From the NCBI RefSeq assembly GCF_020042665.1, contig NZ_CP083376.1:1772001-1836000 (forward strand): 64,000 bases of DNA. Direction: 5' to 3'. Shown here piece by piece: positions 17,572 through 25,823 of this stretch; position 1 is the stretch's first letter; the number at the start of each line of letters is the position of its first letter. A program made the position numbers and the translations under genes. The notes beneath the pieces are model-generated. The model made no database searches and had not been told where the DNA came from. It saw nothing but the letters and a program-made list of their open reading frames with translations. Source of the DNA: Pseudoxanthomonas sp. X-1 (GTDB taxonomy: Bacteria; Pseudomonadota; Gammaproteobacteria; Xanthomonadales; Xanthomonadaceae).

Positions 17572-18868
17572 CGTCGGCGTCGTCCAGCTTCTGCAGCAGC
17601 AGCTTGTCCACGCGCGCGCCATCCAGGTCCACCACCTCGATGCGCCAGCCGGCCCATTCGAAATGCTCGCCCACGTGCGGGATGCGGCCGAAGTGTTCGA
17701 TGACCATGCCGGCGGCGGTGTAGTAGTCCTCTTCCTGCTCGTCGGGCAGGGCCACGCCGCCGAGCAGTTCGCGCAGGTCGTCGGTGGACAGCGAGCCGTC
17801 GATCAGCAGCGAGCCGTCGTCGCGGGTGGTGACCAGCGCCTTGGGATCGGGGTTCTCGGCCATCTGGTGGTGGCGGCCGACCACCGCGTTCATCAGGTCG
17901 CTCAGGGTCACCATGCCCTGGATCTCGCCGTACTCGTCCACCACCAGCGCCAGGGACTGCTGTTCCTCGCGCAGGATCTCCAGCAGCTTCATGGCATGGG
18001 TGGATTCGGACACGAACAGCGCCTTGCGCAGGTCGGTGAACAGCTCCGGCGAGTGATCGGCGATGCGGTCCAGCAGCGACTTGACCTCGAGCACGCCGAC
18101 CACGTCCTGGTCGTTGTCGCGATAGACCGGGAAACGCGAGTACTGCGATTCGCGCATGGTCTGCAGGTTCTGCTCGTAGGGCGCGGCGATGTCCAGCCAG
18201 ACGATGCGCTTGCGCGGCGTCATCAGGCTGTCGGCGGTGCGGTCGCCCAGGCGCAGCACGCGGTTGACCATGTTGCGCTCGTCGTCGTCGATCACGCCCT
18301 GCTCATGGCTCTCGGTCACCAGCATGCGGATCTCCTCCTCGGTGACCGCATGCCGGGCGTCGTCCTTGATGCCCAGCAGGCGCAGCACGGCGCGGTTGAT
18401 CGCGCCCAGCAGCGCCACGATGGGCTTTGAGATGCGCAGCAGCACGGTCAGCGGCAGGGCCACCACCGCGGCGATCTTCTCCGGGTTGGTCAAGGCCAGG
18501 CGCTTGGGGATCAGCTCGCCGAAGATCACGTAACCCGCGGTGATCAGGGTGACCGCGGTGGCCACGCCGATGCGCGCGCTGTACTGCGCCAGGCCGGGGA
18601 ACCAGCCATCCAGCCAGCCGGCGACGATCGCGCCGATGGCATCGCCGCCGAACACGCCGCCCAGGATGCCGATCAGGTTGATGCCGATCTGCACGGTGGA
18701 CAGCAGGTTGTCGGGATGATCGGCCAGGGCCAGCGCCGCGCGCGCGCCGCGGCTTTCCAGCGCCATCTGCTTCAGGCGCAGCTTGCGCGAGGTCATCAGC
18801 GCCATCTCCGACAGGGCGAAGAAGGCGTTGAGCGCGATCAGGAACAGGACGGTCAGCAGCTCGAGCAC
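17552..18868 (-). CDS. CNNM/CorC-type hemolysin family transporter
   Basis: 438-residue inner-membrane protein of the DUF21–CBS–CorC_HlyC family. The N-terminal CNNM/DUF21 region has four hydrophobic segments (LLTVLFLIALNAFFALSEMA, LLSTVQIGINLIGILGGVFG, VATAVTLITAGYVIFGELIP with the PKR motif, IAAVVALPLTVLLRI). A CBS pair follows (TPRKRIVWLDI to ALVVDEYGEIQGMVTLSDLM) and then the C-terminal transporter-associated domain (YYTAAGMVIEHFGRIPHVG). Relatives take part in Mg/Co efflux. The GTG at 18868 is the only start that keeps the first membrane helix whole. It overlaps exoD by 20 bases. Confidence 0.9.
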   Translation of the reverse strand: MLELLTVLFLIALNAFFALSEMALMTSRKLRLKQMALESRGARAALALADHPDNLLSTVQIGINLIGILGGVFGGDAIGAIVAGWLDGWFPGLAQYSARIGVATAVTLITAGYVIFGELIPKRLALTNPEKIAAVVALPLTVLLRISKPIVALLGAINRAVLRLLGIKDDARHAVTEEEIRMLVTESHEQGVIDDDERNMVNRVLRLGDRTADSLMTPRKRIVWLDIAAPYEQNLQTMRESQYSRFPVYRDNDQDVVGVLEVKSLLDRIADHSPELFTDLRKALFVSESTHAMKLLEILREEQQSLALVVDEYGEIQGMVTLSDLMNAVVGRHHQMAENPDPKALVTTRDDGSLLIDGSLSTDDLRELLGGVALPDEQEEDYYTAAGMVIEHFGRIPHVGEHFEWAGWRIEVVDLDGARVDKLLLQKLDDADDDDIVG

Positions 18869-19051
18869 GGCTTGCCCTCCACGTCAGGTGACAGGGCGGA
18901 ACGTGTCCGGCGGGTGGCCGCGCGGGCGGCGGGGGGCTTGGGGTCGTCGTCCATAGGATGCGCCCCTGTTCAGGGCGCCGGCGCAGTCTAGCAAACCCGG
19001 CGTGAGCGCCAAGCGCGCCGCCAGGGCAGTCGGATCAACGACTTGCGGGGA

Positions 19052-19096
19052 AATGACAAGCTTGTTGCTGCCCAGCCGAAACGAAATTGTCATAAT
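19052..19096 (+). promoter_or_regulatory. Possible promoter with Pho-box-like half-sites
   Basis: A CATAAT -10-like box at 19091-19096 lies about 48 bases before the DUF47 start, with TTGTTG/TTGCTG at 19062-19070 as a loose -35. TTGTCATAAT (19087-19096) and the inverted AATGACAAG (19052-19060) both resemble the TGTCAT half-site of enterobacterial Pho boxes. The phosphate-related genes downstream make this plausible, but it is pattern matching only. Confidence 0.35.
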
Positions 19097-19143
19097 CGCG
19101 CCCCGATGGCCGTCCCTCCCGCGACGGTGGGTGCGAGCGACGC

Positions 19144-19770
19144 ATGTTTTCCCTGCAGACGATCTTCGGCTCCGGCCAGCAGTTCTACACCCTGCTCGAC
19201 GAGGCGGCCGACGCCGCCCACGAGAGCACCCAGGCGCTGCACGCGATGATGAAGAGCAGCGACCGCCAGCCGGCGCTCAACGCCTTCAAGCTGGCCCGCC
19301 AGCGCGAGCGCGCGGCCTCGGACAAGATCGGCCAGGCGCTGGTGGACAGCTTCATCACCCCGATCGAGCGCGAGGACATCGAGGCGCTGGGTTCGGCGCT
19401 GCACAAGATCCCCAAGCAGGTGGAGAAGTTCGCCGACCGCTATTCGCTGGCGGTCAAGCACCTGGAACAGATCGACTTCGCCCCGCGCGCGGCCATGCTC
19501 GAGCAGGCCGCCGGGGTGGTGAAGGAGATGGTCGACGTGCTGCCCAAGATGAACCTTGATCGCACCACGGCGCTGTACGAGAAGCTGCGCGCGCTGGAGA
19601 ACGAGGCCGACCGCCTGATGCTGGAGCTGTACCGGGACATCTACTCGGGCCGGCTGGATTACCTGCAGATGTTCCTGCTCAAGGAGTTCTTCGAGATCCT
19701 GGAGAAGGCCATCGACCGCTGCCAGGAAGCCGGCGCGGTGGTCTACCAGATCGTGCTGAAGAACTCCTGA
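19144..19770 (+). CDS. DUF47 / PhoU-like phosphate transport regulator
   Basis: 208-residue all-helical protein of the DUF47 family (PhoU-related). It starts MFSLQTIFGSGQQFYTLLDE and contains ITPIEREDIEAL, a conserved metal-binding-type helix motif, and ENEADRLMLELYRDIYSG with the E-x-x-D motif of the second repeat. DUF47 genes usually precede pit, as here, and the protein is thought to regulate or assist low-affinity phosphate uptake at the membrane. The ATG at 19144 follows GCGAG. The gap to pit is 105 bases. Confidence 0.9.
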   Translation: MFSLQTIFGSGQQFYTLLDEAADAAHESTQALHAMMKSSDRQPALNAFKLARQRERAASDKIGQALVDSFITPIEREDIEALGSALHKIPKQVEKFADRYSLAVKHLEQIDFAPRAAMLEQAAGVVKEMVDVLPKMNLDRTTALYEKLRALENEADRLMLELYRDIYSGRLDYLQMFLLKEFFEILEKAIDRCQEAGAVVYQIVLKNS

Positions 19771-19875
19771 GCCCATGCGCGCCAACGCCATGAAGCCCGG
19801 CTCCGGGACCCCGCACGCCGGCCTTGGGTCCGGCCCGTGCCGCCATTCGCGTGCATCGGCAGGGGAGCGCGCGCC

Positions 19876-21000
19876 ATGCTGACCCTGGTGCTGGTGGTGA
19901 TCCTGGCCGCGCTGATCTTCGAGTTCATCAACGGCTTCCACGACACGGCCAACTCCATCGCCACGGTGGTCTCCACCAAGGTGCTGGCGCCGGGCTGGGC
20001 CGTGGCCCTGGCCGCGGTGACCAACCTGATCGGCGCGCTGACCGGCACCGCGGTGGCCGCCACCATCGCCACCGGCCTGATCGACACCAACGTGGTCGCC
20101 GCGTCCTCGCAGGTGATCCTGTGCGCGCTGCTGGGTGGCATCGTCTGGAACCTGATCACCTGGTGGAAGGGCCTGCCGTCCTCGTCCTCGCACGCGCTGA
20201 TCGGCGGCCTGTGCGGTGCGGCGCTGGCCGCCGCGCACAACAACTGGGACGCGCTGATCTGGTCGGAGAGCGCCGGCACCTGGGTCAAGAACAAGGGTCT
20301 GCTCTGGAAGGTGTTCGTGCCGATGGTGACTTCGCCGATCGCCGGCTTCGTGCTGGGCGTGCTGGTGATGCTGCTGCTGTGGGCGATCATCGCCGGCATG
20401 GCGCGCGCCGGCGGCCCGCTGCGTCGCCTGGCGCGCCCGCGCTGGGTCAATGCGTTCTTCGGCAAGGCGCAGATCGCCTCGGCCGCGTACATGGGCTACG
20501 CCCATGGCCACAACGACGCGCAGAAGACCATGGGCATCATCGCCCTGACGCTGATGGGCGCCCAGCAGACCGGCGCGCTGGACGATCTGCCACCGTGGCT
20601 GGCCTTCCTGCATCCGCAGGCGGGCGCCGACAGCGCCGATGTGGCGCTGTGGATCGTGCTGACCTGTGCGGTGGTGATGGCCGCAGGCACCGCGTCGGGC
20701 GGTTGGAAGATCATCAAGACGCTCGGCCACAAGATGGTCAAGCTGCACCCGATCCACGGCTTCGCGGCCGAGACCAGTTCGGCCACGATCCTCACCGTGG
20801 CGGCGCATTTCGGCATGCCGGTCTCGACCACGCACAGCATCTCCACCGCGATCATGGGCGTGGGCTTCGCCAAGAATCCCAAGGCGCTGAAGATCGGGGT
20901 GATCGAGCGCATCGTGTGGGCCTGGATCCTGACCATCCCGGCCGCCGGGGCGATCGCCTATGGGCTGTTGTGGGGGTTGCAGCAGGTGGGTTGGGCGTAA
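19876..21000 (+). CDS. pit: Inorganic phosphate transporter, PiT family
   Basis: 374-residue inner-membrane phosphate:cation symporter. The duplicated PiT signature is visible: FINGFHDTANSIATVVSTK near the N-terminus and YAHGHNDAQKTMGIIAL in the second half, plus GLPSSSSHALIGGL and GMPVSTTHSISTAIMG. About ten hydrophobic segments are present. The ATG at 19876 has AGGGGAG 9-15 bases upstream. It pairs with the DUF47 gene, giving a metal-phosphate uptake unit, and ends at a strong terminator. Confidence 0.95.
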   Translation: MLTLVLVVILAALIFEFINGFHDTANSIATVVSTKVLAPGWAVALAAVTNLIGALTGTAVAATIATGLIDTNVVAASSQVILCALLGGIVWNLITWWKGLPSSSSHALIGGLCGAALAAAHNNWDALIWSESAGTWVKNKGLLWKVFVPMVTSPIAGFVLGVLVMLLLWAIIAGMARAGGPLRRLARPRWVNAFFGKAQIASAAYMGYAHGHNDAQKTMGIIALTLMGAQQTGALDDLPPWLAFLHPQAGADSADVALWIVLTCAVVMAAGTASGGWKIIKTLGHKMVKLHPIHGFAAETSSATILTVAAHFGMPVSTTHSISTAIMGVGFAKNPKALKIGVIERIVWAWILTIPAAGAIAYGLLWGLQQVGWA

Positions 21001-21023
21001 GCCTGCTGGCCGCTTGTGACTGG

Positions 21024-21053
21024 AACGGGAAGCCTTGGGGCTTCCCGTTTTTG
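21024..21053 (+). terminator. Rho-independent terminator of pit
   Basis: AACGGGAAGCC (21024-21034), loop TTGG, GGCTTCCCGTT (21039-21049), then T residues. An 11-bp perfect stem 23 bases after the pit stop. Confidence 0.9.
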
Positions 21054-21064
21054 TTTGAGCGACG

Positions 21065-21649
21065 GCAAAGGCTTTCGTGCCGCTTCGCGGCCCGACCTAC
21101 CTTTCTTTGCTTGTGCAAGGAAAGGTAGGCCAAAGAAAGCACACCCCGGCGGTCGGCTTTTCGCTGCGCGAAAAGTCCGCTCCGGCCGCCGGGAATTTTT
21201 GGAAGGGACATCCATGTCCCTTCCAAAAACGACGCGCGTCCTGCGCGTCGCCCTTCGGGTTTGACCCGTCCTCCTCCGCCCGACTTCAAGGGGGGAGGGA
21301 GAGCAACAGCAGAAGCAAGAACCAAAGCAAAAGCCAAAGCAAAAGCCAAAGCACTACGGCTTCGGCTGTTGCGGTTGCTTCTGCTTTGGACTTTCAGATC
21401 CCTGCGAGGCACGGCGGATGGGCGAGGACAAGACCCGCAGGGCGCCGCACAGGGATGTGCGGCGTTTTCCGAGAGGACAGGATGTCCCCTTGGAAAATCC
21501 CTCGCCCCGGAGCGGACCTGCGCGCAACGCAGGCGTGCCGCCTCGGGGCGTGTTGACCAGACATGCGTCTGTGGAAGAACGCTTCTTTGCCTACCTTTGC
21601 ACGGGCAAAGAAAGTAGGTCGGGCCGCGAAGCGGCACGAAAGCCTTTGC
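21065..21649. repeat. Composite inverted-repeat intergenic element, copy B
   Basis: The 36-base left arm begins GCAAAGGCTTTCGTGCCGCT and ends CGACCTAC at 21100; the right arm at 21614-21649 is its exact reverse complement. Similarity continues inward (CTTTCTTTGCTTGTGCAAGG on the left against the inverted TTCTTTGCCCGTGCAAAGG on the right). Total length is about 585 bp. The ends match those of the block at 11.4 kb. No transposase is present. Confidence 0.85.
21196..21229. repeat. 16-bp stem palindrome with 2-base centre
   Basis: TTTTTGGAAGGGACAT, then CC, then ATGTCCCTTCCAAAAA: a perfect palindrome apart from the two central bases. T-runs and A-runs at its ends would let it act as a terminator on both strands. 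It lies inside block B. Confidence 0.8.
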
Positions 21650-21708
21650 TTCGATAACGCGACTTCCGAGATCAAACCAACCGAGGGGACAGGGCTAAAC
21701 TCCAGCCC

Positions 21709-22056
21709 ATGCCCCCCGACCTCTCCACCCCCGAAGCCCGCGCCACCGCCATCCTCAAGGCCATCCGCGCCGTCCCGGCGGGGCAGGTGGCGGGCTATGG
21801 CGAGATCGCGCGCCGGGCCGGGTTGCCGGGGCGGGCGCGGCTGGTCGCACAGGTGCTGCGCAAGCATGGCGCGCCGGACCTGCCCTGGCATCGCATCCTG
21901 CGTTCGGACGGCACCATCGCCTTCGAGGAGGGCAGCCGCGGCTGGCGCGAGCAGAGCCAGCGGCTGCGGGCCGAGGGCGTGCGTGTGGTCAAGGGCAGGG
22001 TGGTCGGGCAGAAAGCCGCGGCCAGCGTGGACGAGCAGATCTGGGGCATCGGCTGA
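21709..22056 (+). CDS. Alkyltransferase-like protein (MGMT family, no catalytic Cys)
   Basis: 115 residues matching the MGMT C-terminal DNA-binding domain alone: ILKAIRAVPAGQVAGYGEIA with the wing motif and RLVAQVLRKH. Where O6-alkylguanine methyltransferases have PCHR, this protein has PWHRILRSDGTIAF: tryptophan replaces the acceptor cysteine. That is the mark of ATL proteins (eAtl, Atl1), which bind alkylated guanine and hand it to nucleotide-excision repair. The ATG at 21709 follows the repeat block without a clear Shine-Dalgarno. Confidence 0.9.
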   Translation: MPPDLSTPEARATAILKAIRAVPAGQVAGYGEIARRAGLPGRARLVAQVLRKHGAPDLPWHRILRSDGTIAFEEGSRGWREQSQRLRAEGVRVVKGRVVGQKAAASVDEQIWGIG

Positions 22057-22303
22057 GAGCCCCCGTGCCGCGGCCATTGTCCCGGCCACCGGCCGTCCCG
22101 GCTGACCTCGTGGCATCCGGCATGGCCACCGCGTGAAAGGACATGCGGCGCGCCTGGGCTGTCGCTGCGGACGGCGATGCTGCATGCGCGCGCTGGCGGC
22201 GACCTGACCGCCTGGCCAGGCTCGGGCGCCTCCAGGCTTGCGCGGACGCTCAGCCGGCCGCACGTATCATGCGTCCCGCTTTCCACTCGCTTCGAGGCCA
22301 TCG

Positions 22304-22969
22304 ATGTTCCCGCGACTGCAGCCTGCGACCCAGGCGCTCCTGATTGCCAACGTGGCGATGTTCCTGCTGCAGATGGTGATGCCCGAGGGCCTCATCGCGC
22401 GGCTGCTGCTGTGGCCGATCGGGGCGGGTCAGTTCTACGACGGCGCCGGCTTCATGCCCTGGCAGCTGGTCACCGCCGGCTTCATGCACGCCGGGCTGAT
22501 GCATCTGTTCTTCAACATGCTGGCGCTGTGGATGTTCGGCTCGGCGCTGGAGATGGTCTGGGGACAGAAGCGCTTCTACACCTACTACCTGGTCAGCCTG
22601 GTCGGCGCCAACGTGCTGCAGGTGATCGTCGGCACGCTGCTGCTGGCGCAGGGCCAGGCCCCGGTGCCGGTGCTGGGCGCGTCGGGTGCGGTGTTCGCGC
22701 TGCTGCTGGGCTACGGGATGCTGTTCCCCAACCAGCGCATGATCGTGTTTCCCATCCCGATGGAGATCAAGGCGCGCACGCTGGTGATCATCTACGGTGC
22801 GATGGAACTGTTCTTCGCCTACACCGGACGCCAGCCGGGCGTGGCGCATTTCGTCCACCTGGGCGGCATGCTCTTCGGCTGGCTGCTGATCCGCTATTGG
22901 CGCGGGCAGCCGCCGTTCAAGCGCGGCGGCGGGCGCGGCGGCAATTCGCGCTTCCGCGTCGTGAGATAA
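22304..22969 (+). CDS. Rhomboid family intramembrane serine protease
   Basis: 221-residue polytopic inner-membrane protein with about six helices. The catalytic serine is in VLGASGAVFALL (about residue 130) and the catalytic histidine in VAHFVHLGGMLFGWLL (about residue 185); the oxyanion-side motif FMHAGLMHLFFNMLALWMFG (about residues 60-80) is also intact. Rhomboids cut transmembrane segments of other proteins; the substrate is unknown. The ATG at 22304 (MFPRLQPATQ) begins the domain; the open frame further upstream is not conserved. A basic glycine-rich tail (KRGGGRGGNSR) ends the protein. Confidence 0.92.
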   Translation: MFPRLQPATQALLIANVAMFLLQMVMPEGLIARLLLWPIGAGQFYDGAGFMPWQLVTAGFMHAGLMHLFFNMLALWMFGSALEMVWGQKRFYTYYLVSLVGANVLQVIVGTLLLAQGQAPVPVLGASGAVFALLLGYGMLFPNQRMIVFPIPMEIKARTLVIIYGAMELFFAYTGRQPGVAHFVHLGGMLFGWLLIRYWRGQPPFKRGGGRGGNSRFRVVR

Positions 22970-23099
22970 CGCCGGGCACAGGCCTAAAGAGAGTGCGGGC
23001 GCGAGCCAATCTGGTGACCGGGCGCTAGGCGACAGGACCGCTGTCCTTCCGAAGCAAAGAAGCGCCGATGCGCCGCCATCCCTCTATCGGGGAAAGAAC

Positions 23100-23127
23100 A
23101 AAAAACGCGGCCCGAAGGCCGCGTTTT
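23100..23127 (-). terminator. Terminator downstream of M13 peptidase 1
   Basis: AAAAACGCGGCC (23101-23112), loop CGAA, GGCCGCGTTTT. On the minus strand the stem is followed by a T-run. It lies 24 bases after the peptidase stop and could also serve the rhomboid gene on the plus strand. Confidence 0.85.
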
Positions 23128-23150
23128 CTATTGCCGACCGTGCGCCCCGG

Positions 23151-25178
23151 TCAGCGCCAGATGCCGATCTGCTCGGCGTCGGGGCGTACCATCGGGTTGC
23201 CCGCCTTGCACTGGAAGGTCGCGCCGAAGGCCGGCTGGTTCTGCAGCGGCGCATCGCTGCGCACGGGGCCCGGCGCATGGGTATCGCTGGCCTGGCGCAG
23301 CGTGGCCTCCTGCGGGGCGACCTGCTGTGCCCACAGCTGCGACCAGCTGCGGAAGAAGGTCTGCTGGGCGCCCGGGTTGGCGGCCGGCTGGGCGGCGTTG
23401 AAGGCCTCCCATGCCAGCTCCACGCCGGACAGGTCGGCCAGGTCCTCGTCGCGGGTCAGCGTGCCGTTGACCTTGGTGGCGGTCAGGCCGGGGTAGGCAT
23501 AGCCGTTGTACTGGCTGGTCACCCGCGCGCCCAGCGCATTCCAGGCGGTCACGTCGGCCGGGGTCCACCAGTCGCGCAGCTGGCCATTGGCGTCGATCAT
23601 GCGGCCCTTGGCGTCGAAGCCGCGGGTCAGCTCGTGCCCGACCAGTGAGCCGAACGCGCCGTACAGCGCCGACACATCGCGCGTGGCGTCGAACACCGGC
23701 GGCTGCAGCACCGCGGCGGTGACGATCAGGCGGTTCTGGGCCAGGTCGTAGGCCAGCGCCGGCTGCTGCGGCAGCACGTTCCAGCGGCGTTCGGCGTTGC
23801 CGCGGCCGATGCGCTTCATTTCCTCGCGGTGGCGCCAGGTGCTGGCGATGAGCATGTTGCCGCCGAAGCTGCCGCGGCCCATCGGCTGCACGGTGTAGTC
23901 CAGGTCGCGCTTGGGCGCGCCGATCTCGATGTCCAGCTTGGCCAGCTTGGCCTTGGCCTCGGTCTTGGCCTGCGGGCTCATCCAGGCGTTGCGGTCCAGC
24001 GCGCGGTCCAGCGCGTCGCGCACGCCCTTGGCGATGGCCTCGGCCTGCTGGCGGGTGGTCTGCGGCAGGTAGCGCGCGGTGTACTCGCGGCCCAGCATCG
24101 GGCCGGCGGCGGTGTTGATCGCCTCCAGGACCGACACCCAGCGCTCGTCGGGCTGGGTCTTGCCTTCCAGCACGCGGCCGCGGAAGTTGTAGGACGCATC
24201 GCGCCAGGACTTGGCCAGGTATGGCGCCATCGCATCGCCCACGCGCCAGCGCAGGTAAGCCTTCCACTGCTCCGGCGGCAGGCTCTTGATCAGCGTGTCC
24301 AGCTGCGCGAACAGGTTGGGGTCGGCCAGCGAGACGGTGTCATCCTTCACGCCCTGGGCCTGGAGGAAGTCGGCCAGCTGCAATGCCTTGTACTGCTTCT
24401 TCAGGTCGGCGACCGGGACCGGCGCGTAGTTGTTGAACGGGTTGGCCAGCTGCTCCAGCGGACGCGAGGCGGTGGCCAGGCGGGTCTCCAGGTCGATGAC
24501 CTGGGCGGACTGCGCGTCGAGCTGGTCGGCCGGCGTGCCGGTCAGGGCCAGGATCTGCTTGACGTAGGCGCGGTAGCGGCCCAGCAGTTCGCGCGTGGGC
24601 GCGTCGCCGCGGGTGTAGTAGGCCGGGTCGGGCAGGCCCAGGCCGCCCTGCATGAAGTAGCCGATGTGGCGGTCCAGCGCCTTCAGGTCCACGTCCGGGC
24701 TGAAGTTGAACGCCACCGGGATGCCGACCTGGTGCAGCGCGGCGATCGCGGCCGGCAGGTCCTTGTTCTTCTTGATGCCGTTGATGCGGTCCAGCAGCGG
24801 CGCGATCGGCTTGGCGCCGTCGGCCTCGATGGCCGCCTCGTCCAGGCCGCTGGCCCAGAAGTCGCCCAGCAGCTTCTGCACGTTGCCCTGCGGGGACTGC
24901 ATGGCGCCGTCCAGCAGGGCCTTCTGCTGCTGCAGGCTGTAGTCACGCATGTTCCCCAGCGCGGAGATGGCGCCCACGCCGGCCGGCAGCGGGTTGGCCT
25001 TGAGCCAGTCGGCATTGGCCGCGGCGTAGAAATCGGTGCACTCGGCGGCGACCGGCGGGGCCTTCTTGGCCGGGGCCTTCTTCGACTTCTTCTGGGCGAA
25101 GGCATCGCCGCTGCCGAGTGCGACGAGCAGGGCCAGGGCGAGCAGGGAGGGCGTACGGGCGTGGCGCAGAGGCGTCAT
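23151..25178 (-). CDS. M13 family metallopeptidase paralogue with altered zinc motif
   Basis: 675 residues with a signal peptide (LLALALLVALGSGDAFA) and a lysine-rich stretch after it. The neprilysin/PepO-like M13 fold spans the rest: DFYAAANADWLKANPLPAG near the N-terminus, LGLPDPAYYTRGD, LQPPVFDATRD and DEDLADLSGVELAWEAF with the third zinc ligand. The active-site helix reads VGHELTRGFDAKG: histidine 515 and glutamate 516 are there, but the second zinc histidine is arginine 519 (codon CGC). NAYY-type substrate motifs are also changed (LAYDLAQNRL). The protein is probably inactive or altered, unlike its two neighbours. The ATG at 25178 gives a full signal peptide. Confidence 0.88.
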   Translation of the reverse strand: MTPLRHARTPSLLALALLVALGSGDAFAQKKSKKAPAKKAPPVAAECTDFYAAANADWLKANPLPAGVGAISALGNMRDYSLQQQKALLDGAMQSPQGNVQKLLGDFWASGLDEAAIEADGAKPIAPLLDRINGIKKNKDLPAAIAALHQVGIPVAFNFSPDVDLKALDRHIGYFMQGGLGLPDPAYYTRGDAPTRELLGRYRAYVKQILALTGTPADQLDAQSAQVIDLETRLATASRPLEQLANPFNNYAPVPVADLKKQYKALQLADFLQAQGVKDDTVSLADPNLFAQLDTLIKSLPPEQWKAYLRWRVGDAMAPYLAKSWRDASYNFRGRVLEGKTQPDERWVSVLEAINTAAGPMLGREYTARYLPQTTRQQAEAIAKGVRDALDRALDRNAWMSPQAKTEAKAKLAKLDIEIGAPKRDLDYTVQPMGRGSFGGNMLIASTWRHREEMKRIGRGNAERRWNVLPQQPALAYDLAQNRLIVTAAVLQPPVFDATRDVSALYGAFGSLVGHELTRGFDAKGRMIDANGQLRDWWTPADVTAWNALGARVTSQYNGYAYPGLTATKVNGTLTRDEDLADLSGVELAWEAFNAAQPAANPGAQQTFFRSWSQLWAQQVAPQEATLRQASDTHAPGPVRSDAPLQNQPAFGATFQCKAGNPMVRPDAEQIGIWR

Positions 25179-25264
25179 CTTTGGACTTCTAGGTGGTCGA
25201 AGGCGCGGATTCTAGCAATGCGCCGATGATCGCCGGTGCACGGAATGCACGCGCGTTCAGCGGT

Positions 25265-25505
25265 TCAGCTAGCTAGCGCCTGCCATCGTCCGGCGGCCGC
25301 GAGGATGGCCATGATCCAGGTCAACAGGCCGGCCACGGTGGTCGCGGTTTCGGACGGTTCGTGACGGGGACGCAGGACGCGCAGCACGCCGTCGCCGACG
25401 CCCTTGATCAGGAGCTCAAAACACCGGTTCGACCAGCATCCGTCCAAGGAGTCGGAAGATCCCGCCAAGCGCGCCGCCGGCCAGGTCATCGCGCGGCATG
25501 GGCAT
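25265..25505 (-). pseudogene. Small membrane-protein gene broken by a 1-base frameshift
   Basis: From the ATG at 25505 the frame reads MPMPRDDLAGGALGGIFRLL, GRMLVEPVF and then stops at a TGA. Dropping one T from the TTTT run (complement of AAAA at 25418-25421) joins it to ELLIKGVGDGVLRVLRPRHE, ending TVAGLLTWIMAILAAAGRWQ plus ALAS at 25265. The restored protein has about 79 residues with one C-terminal membrane helix. Both halves read as smooth protein, which supports a recent frameshift or a sequencing error. An AGGAGA lies upstream. The function is unknown. Confidence 0.6.
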
Positions 25506-25823
25506 CCTTGTGTGGTTGATGTCTCCTGTCGCGATGGCGCCCGGAAAGCAGAAGGCCCGAGCGAGCCGGGCCTTCTGCACCACGCATGGATCGGGAAAGC
25601 GCGGGCGCTCGGCAGATCACCACTAGAGGCCGGGGACGGCGCATTCAGCCAGGGAGCACAGGCGAGGCTGAGGAGTGACCAGGTGCATGTCCGCGAGCCG
25701 GCGATCTCTGGTTGTCGCTTCCCCTGGAGGCGTTTTCTTCCCGGCTCTGTGTCGAATTCGCGTGCGCCCCTTCGTTGTACTGGTGAACGGCCCCTGCCGG
25801 GCCGCCGATCCCAGGAGAGCGCG
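25506..25823. other. Intergenic region before the DHFR-like gene
   Basis: Holds a terminator-like hairpin (25548-25578) nearly identical to the one after M13 peptidase 2, then CAGATCACCAC at about 25614-25624, the same 11-mer found at the 3' ends of M13 peptidases 2 and 3. Otherwise no coding signal. Confidence 0.5.
25548..25578 (-). terminator. Hairpin duplicating the M13 peptidase 2 terminator
   Basis: GCAGAAGGCCCG (25548-25559), loop AGCGAGC, CGGGCCTTCTGC (25567-25578). The core AGAAGGCCCG…CGGGCCTTCT is the same as at 26564-26591, yet no gene on either strand clearly ends here. The T-run is weak. Confidence 0.55.

Larger units (their letters stand above)
21054..21708. other. 650-bp non-coding inverted-repeat block B
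   Basis: No supported gene. The outer arms are a perfect 36-bp inverted repeat (21065-21100 with 21614-21649). Nested inside are a CCTACCTTTC/GAAAGGTAGG hairpin (21096-21130), a 16-bp stem palindrome near 21196-21229, and AAAGCCAAAGC-type repeats (about 21303-21352) facing GGCTGTTGCGGTTGCTTCTG (from 21363). Apparent long frames across it have no ribosome-binding site and only read the repeats. Confidence 0.75.

Noticed and set aside
20852..21637. 261-codon minus-strand frame through the inverted-repeat block
   Set aside because: It reads the inverted repeats (runs such as ALAFALAFAL come from the AAAGCCAAAGC repeats) and then pit antisense.
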